In this document: piece by piece, positions 18,812 through 27,843 of the stretch
How the letters are laid out: every line of letters starts with the position of its first letter
Numbering within the stretch: the stretch's first letter is position 1
From: Buttiauxella izardii
Lineage (GTDB): Bacteria; Pseudomonadota; Gammaproteobacteria; Enterobacterales; Enterobacteriaceae
Reading direction: 5' to 3'
Length of the DNA: 64,000 nucleotides
Assembly: GCF_003601925.1 (NCBI RefSeq)
Contig: NZ_QZWH01000034.1
Location: forward strand, 22,522 to 86,521
Made by a program: the position numbers and the translations under genes
Notes under the pieces: generated by a model
What the model was told of the DNA's origin: nothing
Seen by the model: the letters and a program-made list of their open reading frames with translations, nothing else
The model's database searches: none

Positions 18812-20896
18812 TTAGCTGGACCGCCGCAAACGGTTCAGCCAGATACCGTGATGTGGCCGCTGACGCCATGCCACCGAGGAAATGGTGTGCATCGTGCTGA
18901 GGTGCGCCAGTATCCGCTGTAAATGCTGTTCCATAGTACTTAACGGCCCGCTCGGAAGCCCTTCCAGCGGGTCGAGAATATTCGCATCGTTGGTTTCCCC
19001 TGGCCCGTCATATTGAAGCCGCTGCTGGCATCGTTGTAGCGCGATTTCGCACGACTGCAAATAACGCTGGGCGAGATCCGGCGTCAGCATGTTGTGCTCG
19101 CGGGCGAGGGTCGTCATGGCATTAATATGCTCGACGATAAACTGGCTGTGCGTCACCCACAGTTTCATGTCCGCCAGATAATGCGAGTTAAAGCCCGGTT
19201 CCTGCATCGCCTGGTTCAGTGAGTTAAACAGGGCATTGTGTGCCTGATTGACCTTCATGCGCGAATACGCAAGCGGCGTCGGCTCCGGGTCATCACTGAG
19301 AATCAGGCGAATCGCGTCCTGATCTCTTTCCAGTGCGTCATGAGCATTCTGGCGTAGCAAACCACTTTGCCATTGTGGCCACAACCACACCATTCCGCCA
19401 AAGGCGATCAGGCAGCCGAGAAGGGTGTCAATCAAACGCGGGACGATGTACTGCTCGGCGCTGAGCGTGATCAGTTGCAGGGTGTAAACCGCTGTGACGG
19501 TAAAGCCAATCGTCGCCCAACCGTAACTTTTGCGGATGAACAAATAACTGACCAGCGTAATCAGTAACATGGCGCCCAACGCAATATCTTGCGGGAAGTG
19601 GAAGTGCAACGCGATGCCCGCAATGGCGAGGCCAGCTATGGTTCCCGCCGAACGGTGAAGAATACGCACACGCGTAGCGCCGTAGCCGTTTTGCGTGACA
19701 AACATTACCGTCATTAAAATCCAGTAGGGTTTGGGCAGATGTAAAAACGCGCCCAAAAGGCTGGCGATGGTGAGCATAACTCCCAGTCTTGCGGCGTTAC
19801 GCAGTGCTGCGGATTTCAAAGACAAATAGCTTTTCAGCGCCGCCCACAAAGGCAAACGGCGCTGCCGGTCTTCCATCAAATCTCGGACATACAGCGGGCG
19901 CTGAGTACGCAGCACGCGGCCAATGCGGCTGAAGTGGTAATGGCAAAATTGCCCGACCGGGTTATCGGGATTCTGGCGGGCGATTTTCTCCAGCGCTTCA
20001 ATCTGTTTTTCCATCGTAAAACGCTGTGGAAAACGATGGTAAAGAATGTCGTCTGCCAGTACGCGCAGACGCGCCGCAATGGTTTGAGCATTCCAACGAA
20101 TGACGGCTTCAGCGTGGCTTTTCTCCACCAGTTTTTGCACTTCGGCGGGTTGGTGAAGACTGACGGAAATGTGCTCTTGTAAATCCAGAGCGACCTGAAA
20201 CGCGCGCAGTAAGCGCTTGTAGCCGTTTTGCTGATTCGCCGCCAGCATGTGTAATTGCTGGTAGCAAATAGTGATTAAATCAACGGCTTTTTGTTGACGC
20301 GCCAGCAGCGGGGGCAGAGCTTTTTCAGGGTCGGTATGCTGGGTCAGCATGCCATATTTGGCTTCGCAGTAATCCGCAAGTTGGCGATAAAGCAGGCTTA
20401 ATGATTCGCGCAGCGGCTGCTCGCGCCACATCCAGAACCAAAACCAGTTAAACACGCCATACCAAATCGTGCCGCAGACATACAACAGCATCGGCTTCCA
20501 GATAGGCATGTTCCCCGCCATGCTCAGCGTAAAGATGGCGGCAATTAGTGAAGCGGGAAGCAGGCGAGCGTGTAAGGAACTGATCTCGGCCGTCACGCCC
20601 AGCAATAGCGCCATCACAACCAGAATAACCGGCAGCGGCACGGTGGTGTAAAGCAGCAAAAGTTGCATGATCAAACTGCTGGCAGCAAACAGACAGCCAC
20701 CAACAATCAGGCGTTTGAAGAAACGTCTGTGCGGAGTATCAAGACCCGCAATGTTGCAACAAGCAGGGACTAACGAGAAAAGCAGGCCAATCTGGAGATT
20801 GCCGAAGAGTAAACCTACCGCCACGGGAAGACACAGCACCAGCGTTTGCCGCAGTGCGTAGTTGACCTCTGGATGGTAGATAACTCTTCGCCACAT
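18812..20896 (-). CDS. yhfK: YhfK, FUSC-family inner-membrane protein
   Basis: A 694-residue protein matching E. coli YhfK (about 700). It has two blocks of membrane segments (roughly 15-150 and 370-500), each followed by a soluble alpha-helical domain. This is the layout of the fusaric-acid-resistance/YccS-type family with aromatic-acid efflux relatives such as AaeB. The second membrane block contains the family-type stretch YWILMTVMFVTQNGYGATR. The transported compound, if any, is unknown. It lies between argD and crp, as in E. coli. Confidence 0.93.
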   Translation of the reverse strand: MWRRVIYHPEVNYALRQTLVLCLPVAVGLLFGNLQIGLLFSLVPACCNIAGLDTPHRRFFKRLIVGGCLFAASSLIMQLLLLYTTVPLPVILVVMALLLGVTAEISSLHARLLPASLIAAIFTLSMAGNMPIWKPMLLYVCGTIWYGVFNWFWFWMWREQPLRESLSLLYRQLADYCEAKYGMLTQHTDPEKALPPLLARQQKAVDLITICYQQLHMLAANQQNGYKRLLRAFQVALDLQEHISVSLHQPAEVQKLVEKSHAEAVIRWNAQTIAARLRVLADDILYHRFPQRFTMEKQIEALEKIARQNPDNPVGQFCHYHFSRIGRVLRTQRPLYVRDLMEDRQRRLPLWAALKSYLSLKSAALRNAARLGVMLTIASLLGAFLHLPKPYWILMTVMFVTQNGYGATRVRILHRSAGTIAGLAIAGIALHFHFPQDIALGAMLLITLVSYLFIRKSYGWATIGFTVTAVYTLQLITLSAEQYIVPRLIDTLLGCLIAFGGMVWLWPQWQSGLLRQNAHDALERDQDAIRLILSDDPEPTPLAYSRMKVNQAHNALFNSLNQAMQEPGFNSHYLADMKLWVTHSQFIVEHINAMTTLAREHNMLTPDLAQRYLQSCEIALQRCQQRLQYDGPGETNDANILDPLEGLPSGPLSTMEQHLQRILAHLSTMHTISSVAWRQRPHHGIWLNRLRRSS

Positions 20897-20943
20897 ATGT
20901 CTTATTTGATGCCTATTTAAAGCAGGGTTCAGATTTTAGAGAC

Positions 20944-20973
20944 AAAAAAGGCGTGTTAATGAAGCAACACGCC
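20944..20973 (-). terminator. Terminator of crp
   Basis: GGCGTGTT (20950-20957) pairs with AACACGCC (20966-20973). The A-run at 20944-20949 becomes the U-tail of the minus-strand crp transcript. A T-run on the other side (20975-20980) makes it bidirectional in form, but no plus-strand gene leads into it. Confidence 0.85.
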
Positions 20974-20990
20974 ATTTTTTGAGACGGAGA

Positions 20991-21623
20991 TTAACGAGTG
21001 CCGTATACGACGATCGTTTTACCGTGAGCAGAGATCAGGTTTTGATCTTCCAGCATTTTCAAGATACGACCAACAGTTTCGCGAGAGCAACCCACGATCT
21101 GACCGATTTCCTGACGGGTAATTTTAATCTGCATACCGTCCGGGTGGGTCATTGCATCAGGTTGTTTAGCCAGGTTCAGCAGTGTCTGCGCGATACGACC
21201 GGTAACGTCCAGGAATGCCAGGTTACCGACTTTCTCAGACGTCACTTGCAGACGGCGAGCCATCTGTGAAGACAGGCGCATCAGAATGTCTGGGTTAACC
21301 TGAATCAGTTGGCGGAATTTTTTATATGAAATTTCAGCCACTTCACAGGCACTCTTAGCACGAACCCAGGCACTACGTTCCTGGCCTTCTTCGAACAGCC
21401 CTAACTCGCCAATGAAATCGCCCTGATTCAGATAAGAGAGGATCATTTCCTTGCCCTCTTCATCTTTGATCAGAACAGCCACAGAACCCTTGACGATGTA
21501 ATACAGCGTCTCAGCTTTTTCACCCTGGTGAATCAGTGTGCTCTTCGATGGATACTTATGAATGTGGCAATGGGACAAGAACCATTCGAGAGTCGGGTCT
21601 GTTTGCGGTTTGCCAAGCACCAT
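20991..21623 (-). CDS. crp: cAMP receptor protein, global regulator
   Basis: A 210-residue protein which, from memory, differs from E. coli CRP at only a couple of positions (a Ser in RAKSACE and a Ser in LSSQMARR). The cAMP pocket ([15 protein letters not shown], residues 71-85) and the helix-turn-helix ([20 protein letters not shown], about 169-188) are intact. The cAMP-bound dimer controls catabolic operons, including ppiA in this window. The divergent gene yhfA and the 314-bp region between them also match the E. coli arrangement. Confidence 0.99.
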   Translation of the reverse strand: MVLGKPQTDPTLEWFLSHCHIHKYPSKSTLIHQGEKAETLYYIVKGSVAVLIKDEEGKEMILSYLNQGDFIGELGLFEEGQERSAWVRAKSACEVAEISYKKFRQLIQVNPDILMRLSSQMARRLQVTSEKVGNLAFLDVTGRIAQTLLNLAKQPDAMTHPDGMQIKITRQEIGQIVGCSRETVGRILKMLEDQNLISAHGKTIVVYGTR

Positions 21624-21937
21624 GCGCGGTTATCCTCTGTTTTATAACTGGCTACCAACGACAGGACGCTAAACATCCTGTCTGGCGTTGCAAGTATTAG
21701 AATATTCCCCACCTTGGGGAGATGGCATGCAAGTCATTCTTGCTGCCTGTAATTAGTGATGTCCTCTGCATACATGCATGACGTCAATGTATGGATGTAG
21801 CATCTGGATTGTTTTAGCATAGCTTTTGACAAGTGTCTCCTATTGTCTCGTTTCAGCATGACGCAGGTCGCCTTCCATTGCCAGAATTGCTGAATCTGCG
21901 TACTCTGAAAGGCAAATTTTTCAATGGGAGAAGCAAC
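21624..21937. promoter_or_regulatory. crp-yhfA divergent regulatory region
   Basis: These 314 bp contain no gene. They keep blocks I recognise from the autoregulated E. coli crp promoter: a CRP-like stretch with GTGATGTCCTCTGCATAC around 21757-21774, the palindromic GCATACATGCATG beside it, and AGCTATGCTAAAACA (minus strand, about 21809-21823) around the crp -10. I do not assign exact start points. Confidence 0.55.
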
Positions 21938-22342
21938 ATGCAGGCACGAGTGAAGTGGGTTGAAGGGTTAACTTTCCTTGGGGAGTCCGCATCTGGACAC
22001 CAGATTTTGATGGACGGTAATTCTGGCGATAAAGCACCTAGTCCGATGGAAATGGTTCTGATGTCCGCTGGCGGTTGTAGCGCAATTGATGTGGTTTCTA
22101 TTTTGCAAAAAGGTCGCTACAACGTGACGGATTGTGAAGTCAAATTGACCTCCGAGCGCCGTGAAGAAGCACCGCGTTTGTTCACGCATATCAATCTGCA
22201 TTTCATCGTGACGGGCAAAGAGCTAAAAGATAGCGCGGTTTCTCGTGCGGTAGACTTGTCAGCTGAGAAGTACTGCTCCGTGGCATTGATGCTGGAAAAA
22301 GCCGTCAACATCACCCACAGCTATGAAGTTATCGAAGCTTAA
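21938..22342 (+). CDS. yhfA: YhfA, OsmC-family protein
   Basis: A 134-residue protein almost identical to E. coli YhfA. It has the OsmC/Ohr fold, with the SPMEMVLMSAGGCSAID block holding the cysteine typical of peroxidase members. Known OsmC and Ohr proteins reduce organic hydroperoxides, but YhfA itself has no proven function. The second conserved cysteine region (EKYCSVALML) is present, so thiol chemistry is plausible. The ATG at 21938 has GGGAGAAG upstream and gives the expected N-terminus MQARVKWV. The frame's extension back to 21833 lies in the crp control region and is not used. Confidence 0.95.
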   Translation: MQARVKWVEGLTFLGESASGHQILMDGNSGDKAPSPMEMVLMSAGGCSAIDVVSILQKGRYNVTDCEVKLTSERREEAPRLFTHINLHFIVTGKELKDSAVSRAVDLSAEKYCSVALMLEKAVNITHSYEVIEA

Positions 22343-22362
22343 TGAGTGACAAAGGGCGGTGA

Positions 22363-23244
22363 TTAGCCGCCCAGATTATTGATATTCCGACCTTCCGCCA
22401 GGCGTTTCACTAACGGCGTCATGATCAATTCCATTGCCAGTCCCATTTTGCCGCCCGGCACCACTAATGTATTGATGTGGGAAATGAATGACCCTTGCAG
22501 CATGGCGAGCAAATACGGGAAGTCGATGTTATCCAGCCCGCGAAAATGAATCACCACAAAGCTTTCATCTAAAGACGGAATACCGCGAGCCGCGAACGGG
22601 TTAGAAGTATCCACCGTTGGAACGCGTTGGAAGTTGATATGCGTGCGGGAAAATTGCGGCGTGATGTAGTTGATGTAATCGTCCATCGAACGCACAACCG
22701 AATCCATCACTGCCTCACGGGAATGCCCGCGCTCGCTGGTGTCGCGCACCAGTTTTTGAATCCATTCCAGGTTGACAATCGGCACTACGCCAACCAGCAA
22801 ATCGACGGCATTCGCGACGTCGTGCTGCGGAGTGACCACGCCACCGTGCAAACCTTCATAGAATAAAACGTCAGTCGGTTCTGGCAAGGGCTGCCACGGA
22901 GTAAAGGTGCCGGGAATTTGGTTCCAGGGTACGGCTTCATCATAGGTGTGAAGATACTTGCGTGATTTACCCTGGCCGGTTTTCCCGTATTCAATAAACG
23001 TTTGTTCGAGCAAGCCGAAGTCGTTGGCTTCCGGGCCGAAGTAGCTGATATGACGACCCAGGTCGCGCGCTTTACGAATCGCCATATCCATTTCAGGGCG
23101 GGTGAAACGATGAAAACTGTCGCCTTCAACTTCCGCAGCGCGAAGGTTGAGTTGCTGGAAGATTTTACGGAAGGCGATGCTGGTGGTGGTCGTTCCCGCG
23201 CCGCTGGAACCTGTTACGGCAATAACCGGATGTTTGGCTGACAT
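22363..23244 (-). CDS. prkB: PrkB, phosphoribulokinase-like P-loop kinase
   Basis: A 293-residue protein matching E. coli PrkB (289). The P-loop is GSSGAGTTTT near residue 12, and the family blocks HTYDEAVPWNQ and DVLFYEGLHGG follow. It is related to phosphoribulokinase, but these bacteria have no Calvin cycle, so the substrate is not known; uridine kinase-like chemistry is another possibility. It is convergent with yhfA (20 bp) and lies downstream of yheT-yheU on the same strand. Confidence 0.93.
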   Translation of the reverse strand: MSAKHPVIAVTGSSGAGTTTTSIAFRKIFQQLNLRAAEVEGDSFHRFTRPEMDMAIRKARDLGRHISYFGPEANDFGLLEQTFIEYGKTGQGKSRKYLHTYDEAVPWNQIPGTFTPWQPLPEPTDVLFYEGLHGGVVTPQHDVANAVDLLVGVVPIVNLEWIQKLVRDTSERGHSREAVMDSVVRSMDDYINYITPQFSRTHINFQRVPTVDTSNPFAARGIPSLDESFVVIHFRGLDNIDFPYLLAMLQGSFISHINTLVVPGGKMGLAMELIMTPLVKRLAEGRNINNLGG

Positions 23245-23316
23245 AAGGCAACAACTCCATGGGTGATAGCAAGTTTGGTGGGGTGAGGGCCGTTGTATTA
23301 TGCAGTATAGGCAGGC

Positions 23317-23535
23317 TTAGCCGCGAAATTGCCCGCGAGCCATGATATTCACCGTTTCATGAAGTTCTGACCATACCAGCACCGCCTCACCACTTTGCAG
23401 TTGGCGCTTAACATCAGCCACCTTTTGCTCAAGTGAGCGCTCTTGTTCACCATAATCGGTGCCTTCGCGTAATACAAAGGATTCAATCAGATTATCAAGC
23501 GTTTCGGGAGGTAGATCTTGCCAGGGAATCATCAT
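23317..23535 (-). CDS. yheU: YheU, small conserved protein (UPF0270)
   Basis: A 72-residue acidic protein matching E. coli YheU over its length ([20 protein letters not shown]). No function is known. It has no membrane segment or signal, and is mostly helical by its heptad-like pattern ([16 protein letters not shown]). It starts 1 bp after the yheT stop and is clearly co-transcribed with it. Confidence 0.92.
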   Translation of the reverse strand: MMIPWQDLPPETLDNLIESFVLREGTDYGEQERSLEQKVADVKRQLQSGEAVLVWSELHETVNIMARGQFRG

Positions 23536-23536
23536 A

Positions 23537-24553
23537 TTACTGGTCCAAAAATTGAGACAGCCACTGCGGTATACGCTGTTCGAGCCACATTTCAGGACGG
23601 CGCAGCGTGCCGCCTACAAACCCAACGTGACCACCGTAGCGCGTCAGTTGATACTCGATATTCGCCGGTAAAATCGCTTTATCCGGGATGACATGATGGT
23701 CCATAAACGGGTCATCTTTCGCGTGAATGATAAGCGTCGGCGTTTTGATTTGCGGCAACAACGGCATCGCGCTGCACTGACGATAGTAGTCGAGAGCATC
23801 AGCAAAGCCGTGAATCTTTGAAGTGATCAAATCATCAAATTCACGCAGGCGGCGCATTCCTTTAAGCTGGCGCAGATCAACAGGCAGCGTTCCCGGATAA
23901 CTTCTGAGCTTACGCGCGGCATTTTTCTTCAATAAATTCAAAAGATAGTGCTGGTAGACGCGGGAGAAACCTTTTTCGATATGCGCGCTGCAATGCTCCA
24001 GCATTAAAGGTGCAGAAACAATAACCCCGGCCTGAAGCGTGCAATCAGCACCTTGTTTCGCCATCAAACAGGCGAGCATGTTCCCGCCGAGCGAGAACCC
24101 AACCGCAGCCGTTGGCACTTTGCCATAACGCGTACTGAGCCAGTTTAAGAAGAAAGTGCCATCTTCGGTTTCGCCGGAGTGATAAATGCGCTTCATGCGA
24201 TTAGGCACGCCGCTGCATCCGCGAAAATGCATCACCACGCCCAACCACCCTTGCTTGCTGGCGGCTTCAATTAAACCGTGGGCGTATGGGCTGTGCAGGC
24301 TGCCTTCGAGTCCATGAAAAACGACTAACCGTGGTTTATGCATTGCCTGGCGTGGGTCTTCGCTCCAGGCAAGATCGACAAAATCCCCATCCGGCATGTC
24401 CAGACGCTGCCAGTGAGGTTTGAAATTTAAGCGACGGCGAATCAAACGCGGAAGCATGGTTTGCAGGTGCGGATTACTCACACCCTTCAACGGACGAAAT
24501 TGCTCATCTTCTTCGTGATTAAAATTCAATACTGCGGGACTTGTCGTAGCCAT
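23537..24553 (-). CDS. yheT: YheT, alpha/beta hydrolase
   Basis: A 338-residue protein matching E. coli YheT (340), of the alpha/beta-hydrolase family that includes eukaryotic ABHD1/3 proteins. The nucleophile is S144 in GFSLGGNML; the acid is probably in IHAKDDPFM and the histidine in YGGHVGF. An esterase role, perhaps on lipids, is likely from the family, but no substrate is known. It is the first gene of yheT-yheU and divergent from the LysE-type exporter gene. Confidence 0.93.
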   Translation of the reverse strand: MATTSPAVLNFNHEEDEQFRPLKGVSNPHLQTMLPRLIRRRLNFKPHWQRLDMPDGDFVDLAWSEDPRQAMHKPRLVVFHGLEGSLHSPYAHGLIEAASKQGWLGVVMHFRGCSGVPNRMKRIYHSGETEDGTFFLNWLSTRYGKVPTAAVGFSLGGNMLACLMAKQGADCTLQAGVIVSAPLMLEHCSAHIEKGFSRVYQHYLLNLLKKNAARKLRSYPGTLPVDLRQLKGMRRLREFDDLITSKIHGFADALDYYRQCSAMPLLPQIKTPTLIIHAKDDPFMDHHVIPDKAILPANIEYQLTRYGGHVGFVGGTLRRPEMWLEQRIPQWLSQFLDQ

Positions 24554-24614
24554 ATCACACTGTTAGTTTCATTGAGTTTGCTAATTAACTTATCGGGTGT
24601 GGAACACCCATTTC

Positions 24615-25214
24615 ATGGAAACGCTTTTCTTTTCGATGCTTGGTTTTCTTTGGGTTGCGGCGATTACACCCGGCCCAAATAACATGTTACTGACTTCTTC
24701 CGGCGCCAATTACGGCTTTATGCGCACCATTCCGTTGATGATTGGAATCATGCTTGGGATGCAGTGCATCCTGTTGCTGGTGGCCTTTGGCGTCGGTAGC
24801 TTAATCCTTTTGTATCCTGCTTTGCACCTTATCCTGAAGATAGCCGGGAGTGCTTACCTTTTATGGCTAGCCTGGAAAATCGGCACCGCGACCTATGAAA
24901 AACTGGAAACGGATGCGCCGCCACCGGCTCCCATTCCATTCTGGCAGGGCGGTTTGCTACAGGTTATCAACCCAAAAGCCTGGTTGATGGCACTCGGTGC
25001 AGTGGCCAGTTTTAGCCTTGCCGGTTCTCAGTACCTGCATTCGGTGGTGTTAATCAGTATTGGTATTGCGCTGGTTAACATCGTTGCGGGCATTATCTGG
25101 ATTGCGTTCGGCAGCATGATTGGCAAACTGCTACGCAGCCGCCGCGCCTGGACAATCTTCAATGTCTTTATGGGACTGCTGACGGCGGCGTGTGTGTTGC
25201 TGATTTGGCATTAA
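24615..25214 (+). CDS. LysE/RhtB-family amino-acid exporter
   Basis: A 199-residue inner-membrane protein with about six membrane segments. The family signature is clear: ITPGPNNMLLTSSGANYG near the N-terminus (the conserved PGPN motif) and INPKAWLMALGA in the middle. Such proteins export amino acids such as lysine, homoserine, threonine or cysteine. It is nearest in feel to the RhtB/EamB group, but the substrate cannot be read from the sequence. I chose the ATG at 24615; a GTG at 24597 in frame is an alternative, and neither has a strong ribosome-binding site. E. coli has no gene here between yheT and yheS, so it is an insertion or a lineage-specific gene. Confidence 0.85.
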   Translation: METLFFSMLGFLWVAAITPGPNNMLLTSSGANYGFMRTIPLMIGIMLGMQCILLLVAFGVGSLILLYPALHLILKIAGSAYLLWLAWKIGTATYEKLETDAPPPAPIPFWQGGLLQVINPKAWLMALGAVASFSLAGSQYLHSVVLISIGIALVNIVAGIIWIAFGSMIGKLLRSRRAWTIFNVFMGLLTAACVLLIWH

Positions 25215-25221
25215 GTTTGTG

Positions 25222-25255
25222 GGCCTCACGCTTACTTTTCGAGAAGAGTGAGGCC
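25222..25255. terminator. Hairpin between the convergent exporter gene and yheS
   Basis: GGCCTCAC (25222-25229) pairs with GTGAGGCC (25248-25255) across an 18-base loop. T-rich tails are short on both sides, so this is a probable but not strong bidirectional terminator. Confidence 0.5.
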
Positions 25256-25261
25256 ACAAGA

Positions 25262-27166
25262 TTATTCAGCCTGCATCATTTGCTCTAGCTGATCATGCGC
25301 ATCCAGCCATTCCATCTCACACTCTTCCAGCGCTGACTTCACTTTTACCTGAGTTTGCAGGCATTCGGTCATTTCTGCTTTACGACTTTGGTCGTAGATA
25401 GCGCTGTCAGCCAGCTTTTCTTCAACTTCCGCAAGTTGCGCGTTGAGCTTTTCCATTTGCTTTTCGAGCTGAGTGATTTGCTTACGCAGCGGTTGAGTTA
25501 TGGTGCGTAACTCGGCTTCACGGCGTTTCTGATCTTTACGTGACTGCGCGCTGTTGGCGTTATCTTTTGTCGAATCAACCGGCTGGTTTTCCTGCTTTTG
25601 CAGGTCAACAAGCCACTGCTGATAATCTTCCAGGTCACCATCAAACGCTTCGACTTTACCGTCGTGCACCAGGTACAAATCGTCGGTGGTTGAGCGCAGT
25701 AAGTGACGGTCGTGCGAAACCACAACCAGCGCGCCTTCGAAATCAATCAAAGCTTCGGTCAATGCCTGGCGCATGTCGAGATCCAGGTGGTTGGTCGGTT
25801 CATCTAGCAGTAGCAGGTTTGGGCGCTGCCAGACCACCAGAGCCAGTACCAGGCGTGCTTTTTCGCCACCGGAGAAACGCGCGGTTTGCTCGGTGACTTT
25901 ATCGCCCCGGAAACCAAAGCCGCCCAGGTAATCTCGCAGTTGCTGTTCAAGTTCTTTCGGTGCGATACGCGCCAGGTGTTGCAGCGGGGATTCGTCTGCG
26001 CGCAAATATTCGAGCTGATGCTGAGCGAAGTATCCGAGTTTGATGCCTTTCGCCAGGCCGATATCGCCTTGCAACGGTTTGATTTCTTCCGCCAGCAATT
26101 TAATCAGCGTTGATTTACCCGCACCGTTGCGGCCCAGCAAGCCAATGCGCGAGCCGGGAACCAGATTCAGTTTAATCGAGTCGAGGATCACACGGTCGCC
26201 GTAACCGGCGCTCACTTTTTCCATGCGCAGTAACGGATTCGGCAGGCTTTCAGGCGCGCGGAAACTGAAATGGAACGGGTTATCGACGTGCGCCGGGGCA
26301 ATCAGCTCCATGCGCTCTAGCATTTTCACGCGGCTTTGCGCTTGCTTCGCTTTGCTGGCTTTCGCTTTAAAGCGGTCGATGAAACTTTGCAGATGCGCGA
26401 CACGCTCCTGCTGGCTTTCGAACATCGACTGCTGCTGAGCCAGGCGCGTCGCACGTTGGCCCTCGAACGAAGAATAGTTGCCGGTGTACTCAAACATCGA
26501 TTCTTGTTCGATGTGAATAATTTTACTCACCACCGGGTCGAGGAAGTCGCGGTCGTGGGAAATCAGAATCAAGGTGCCCTGATAACTTTTCAGCCAGCGC
26601 TCGAGCCAGATGACGGCGTCTAAGTCCAGGTGGTTTGTGGGTTCATCGAGCAGCAGCAAATCGGAGCGGCAAATCAGCGCTTGTGCCAGGTTCAGTCGCA
26701 TACGCCAGCCACCGGAGAAATCACTCACCGGGCGTTCGAGTTGTTCGTTGCTGAAGCCTAAACCGTGCAGCAGGCTTGAGGCGCGTGAGCGAATCGTCCA
26801 GGCATCGACGGCATCAAGCTTGCCGTGAACCAGCGCGATAGCGTGGCCATCGTCGCGTTCGTTGGCTTTTGCCAGTTCCGTTTCGAGCTGGCGGAACTCG
26901 CGATCGCCATCAATAACATATTCAATGGCTGGCATCGCCAGGGCAGGCGTTTCCTGATTTACCCAGGCCAGCGCCCAGTTACCAGGATAGGTCATGCTGC
27001 CACCATCGGCGCTGATCTCGTTCTTCAGAAGCGCCAGCAGCGTGGATTTACCGCAGCCGTTTTTACCCACCAGACCCACTTTTTGGCCTGGATTGATGGT
27101 AGCGGTGGCGTTATCCAGCAGAACGCGTGTGCCGCGACGAATTTGTAACGAGGAGAAAACAATCAT
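25262..27166 (-). CDS. yheS: YheS, ABC-F family ATPase
   Basis: A 634-residue protein with two ABC cassettes and no membrane segments. Walker A motifs are GKNGCGKST and GRNGAGKST, signatures SGGWRMRLNLAQAL and SGGEKARLVLAL, and both copies have LLLDEPTNHLD. A basic linker rich in K and A (SKAKQAQSRVKMLERM) joins the cassettes, and the C-terminus (about 540-634) is a coiled coil with many Q, K and E. ABC-F proteins act on ribosomes, helping stalled translation. E. coli YheS has the same length and position. Confidence 0.96.
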   Translation of the reverse strand: MIVFSSLQIRRGTRVLLDNATATINPGQKVGLVGKNGCGKSTLLALLKNEISADGGSMTYPGNWALAWVNQETPALAMPAIEYVIDGDREFRQLETELAKANERDDGHAIALVHGKLDAVDAWTIRSRASSLLHGLGFSNEQLERPVSDFSGGWRMRLNLAQALICRSDLLLLDEPTNHLDLDAVIWLERWLKSYQGTLILISHDRDFLDPVVSKIIHIEQESMFEYTGNYSSFEGQRATRLAQQQSMFESQQERVAHLQSFIDRFKAKASKAKQAQSRVKMLERMELIAPAHVDNPFHFSFRAPESLPNPLLRMEKVSAGYGDRVILDSIKLNLVPGSRIGLLGRNGAGKSTLIKLLAEEIKPLQGDIGLAKGIKLGYFAQHQLEYLRADESPLQHLARIAPKELEQQLRDYLGGFGFRGDKVTEQTARFSGGEKARLVLALVVWQRPNLLLLDEPTNHLDLDMRQALTEALIDFEGALVVVSHDRHLLRSTTDDLYLVHDGKVEAFDGDLEDYQQWLVDLQKQENQPVDSTKDNANSAQSRKDQKRREAELRTITQPLRKQITQLEKQMEKLNAQLAEVEEKLADSAIYDQSRKAEMTECLQTQVKVKSALEECEMEWLDAHDQLEQMMQAE

Positions 27167-27288
27167 AAAGCGCCGTATGTTCAGAGTATGTTAAATTGTC
27201 ATTATATAAAGGTAACGTGATGCCAACGGCACCGCGTCGGGCTGCATGGTAGCCCAATTTAGAGACTATGACGACGCCCTGGAGGGTA

Positions 27289-27843
27289 ATGATGTCGCAG
27301 CCGCCGAAAGTTTTGCTGCTATATGCCCATCCGGAGTCACAAGACTCGGTCGCAAACCGCGTCTTACTCCAGCCTGCGCAGAAGCTTGCTAATGTCACTG
27401 TGCATGATCTTTATGCGCACTATCCTGACTTTTTTATTGATATTTATCGCGAACAGGCACTGCTGCAAGAGCACGATGTCATCGTCTTTCAACACCCTCT
27501 TTATACCTATAGCTGCCCGGCGTTACTCAAAGAGTGGCTGGATCGTGTGCTGAGCCGTGGCTTTGCAAGCGGTGTGGGAGGAAACGCTCTGGCGGGAAAG
27601 TACTGGCGTAGTGTGATTACCACTGGCGAGCCGGAAGGTGCTTATCGCCACGATGGTTTTAATCGTTTTCCGCTGACCGATATTTTACGTCCCTTCGAAC
27701 TTACTGCCGCAATGTGCCGCATGCACTGGATGAACCCGATGATTGTTTACTGGGCTCGCCGCCAGTCGCCGCAAGAGCTTGCCAGCCACGCGAAAGCGTA
27801 CGGTGAATGGTTGGCTTCCCCAACCCTGCCAGGAGGACGCTGA
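27289..27843 (+). CDS. kefG: KefG, ancillary quinone oxidoreductase of KefB
   Basis: A 184-residue flavodoxin-like protein with [17 protein letters not shown] at the N-terminus and [19 protein letters not shown], typical of the NQO1/KefF family. It binds FMN and is needed for full activity of the KefB potassium efflux system. I set the start at ATG 27289 because E. coli KefG begins MMSQPxKVLL; the ATG at 27292 has better spacing from GGAGGG (27281-27286) and may be the real start. Its stop overlaps the kefB ATG by one base (TGATG), so the two are coupled. Confidence 0.95.
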   Translation: MMSQPPKVLLLYAHPESQDSVANRVLLQPAQKLANVTVHDLYAHYPDFFIDIYREQALLQEHDVIVFQHPLYTYSCPALLKEWLDRVLSRGFASGVGGNALAGKYWRSVITTGEPEGAYRHDGFNRFPLTDILRPFELTAAMCRMHWMNPMIVYWARRQSPQELASHAKAYGEWLASPTLPGGR

